The notes under the pieces are model-generated. The model was given only the letters and a program-made list of their open reading frames with translations. It searched no databases and was not told the origin of the DNA. Position numbers and translations under genes: made by a program. This document shows positions 63,180 to 64,000 of a stretch of DNA of 64,000 bases, one piece after another. Positions within the stretch are counted from its first letter, which is position 1. Each line of letters starts with the position of its first letter. The stretch is from the NCBI RefSeq assembly GCF_036785885.1, contig NC_092330.1, positions 18,076,525-18,140,524 of the forward strand. Direction: 5' to 3'. The stretch comes from Coffea arabica (taxonomy: Eukaryota; Streptophyta; Magnoliopsida; Gentianales; Rubiaceae).

Positions 63180-64000
63180 ATGCTGGTTTGAATGAGGATC
63201 AATTGAAAGCATATGATCTTATTGTGGAATCATACACACGTAATCACGGAGGACTATTTTTTGTGTATGGAAGTGGTGGGATGGGTAAACTTATTTATAG
63301 AGAACATTGATTGCTCGAGTCAGATCGCAGAGAAAAATTATTCTTTCAGTTGCATCATCAGGCATTGCTGCAATACTCTTACCGGGTGGAAGAACAGCGC
63401 ATTCACACTTCAAAATTCCTATTAATTTGGATGAGTCATCAAGTTGTTCAATCAATAAAAATTCTGACTTAGCCAAATTAATTAGGGAGACATCTTTGAT
63501 AATTTGGGACGAAACTCCAATGGCACATCGGCACGGTTTTGAAGCGGTGGATAGAACTTTAAAGGATATCTTAAAGTTGAGTGAAAATGATTATGAGGAT
63601 CGTATTTTCGAAGAAAAATTAGTTGTTTTGGGTGGTAATTTTCGACAAACATTACCGATTGTTTCTAAAGGTAGGAGAGAAGCAACAGTATCAGCTACAA
63701 TAAAAGAGTCAATGATTTGGGATCACTGTAGAGTACTGCATCTTAAAATAAATATGCGCGTAATGAATTTACGTCTTCCTGAAAATATGCGTCAGCAATT
63801 GACAGATTTTGCAAATTGGTTGCTGTCTGTTGGTGAAGGAAAGGTTTCAGCAATTTCACTTACTGAATTTGGGGAATTAAATTGGATTCGGATGCCGTCG
63901 CAATTTCTCATAAAAAATGACAGTCAATCTTTGATGTGGTTAATAGATTCTGTCTATCCAAATTTGAGAAATTCATACAAAAATAGCACTTACCTCAAGG
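63180..64000 (+). pseudogene. Helitron PIF1-like helicase, broken and cut by the window end
   Basis: LNEDQLKAYDLIVESYTRNH leads to Walker A, FFVYGSGGMGK (63255-63290), with Met in place of the usual Thr. One base is missing directly after it and a TAG follows in the next frame (63296-63298). The helicase then continues as SSGIAAILLPGGRTAHSHFK, LIRETSLIIWDETPMAHRHG (Walker B), VVLGGNFRQTLPIVSKGRR (Asn in place of Asp in the GGDFRQ motif) and LHLKINMRVMN. The Asn change and the frameshift make it inactive. The sequence runs to the last base of the window. Confidence 0.88.

Larger units (their letters stand above)
60278..64000 (+). mobile_element. Decayed Helitron (RepHel), plus strand, continues beyond the window
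   Basis: Zinc finger, Rep with HUH and tyrosine motifs, and PIF1-like helicase follow in the standard order. At least two frameshifts and three stops are present, so the copy is inactive. It differs clearly in sequence from the minus-strand Helitron at 27950-32704, so the two are from different families. No terminus is visible. Confidence 0.88.

Overview
This is a stretch of flowering-plant nuclear DNA, most likely from a eudicot. The plant signs are Sirevirus-type Copia, Tekay-type Gypsy and plant Helitron proteins, iMet primer-binding sites, a P-class pentatricopeptide repeat (PPR) gene and tRNA-derived SINEs. I cannot name the species. A nonautonomous element with long LTRs and only gag (the TR-GAG type, first described in coffee) fits an asterid but does not prove it. 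The window is almost entirely nested transposable elements around one probable host gene.

Layout. 1-18837: a decayed Sirevirus-like Copia (gag end, protease, integrase, deleted RT, RNase H, a third ORF, several polypurine tracts, start of the 3' LTR). It is split by a complete Tekay-type Gypsy element on the minus strand (1530-13682, 5-bp target duplication AATTT). 18838-27949: a very young TR-GAG element with two 3412-bp LTRs, a leader ORF and gag, but no pol. Its flanks do not match: Sirevirus LTR on the left, Helitron helicase on the right. 27950-32704: a decayed Helitron on the minus strand, followed by a 250-bp tandem duplication and AT-rich DNA. 35003-35216: a tRNA-derived SINE. 35620-40702: a young complete Copia element with a 1166-codon ORF, inserted in a remnant that resembles the 5' end of the neighbouring PPR gene. 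41191-44184: the intact PPR gene. 47757-51308: a long-LTR element with only 242 bp of interior. 51309-55115: a decayed Gypsy element. 55410-59690: tandem repeats. About 59695-64000: a second decayed Helitron on the plus strand, running off the window.

How the parts relate. The Tekay-type Gypsy, the TR-GAG element and the short-interior element share a conserved LTR 3' end and an iMet primer site, so one Tekay machinery could mobilise all three. The first two also share a coiled-coil leader ORF between primer site and gag. The young Copia has a promoter laid out like a plant snRNA gene and lacks an obvious tRNA primer site; instead the primer position is perfectly complementary over 12 bases to its own LTR. 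These two observations, the mismatched TR-GAG flanks and the templated-insertion scar at 47697-47751 are the most promising leads.
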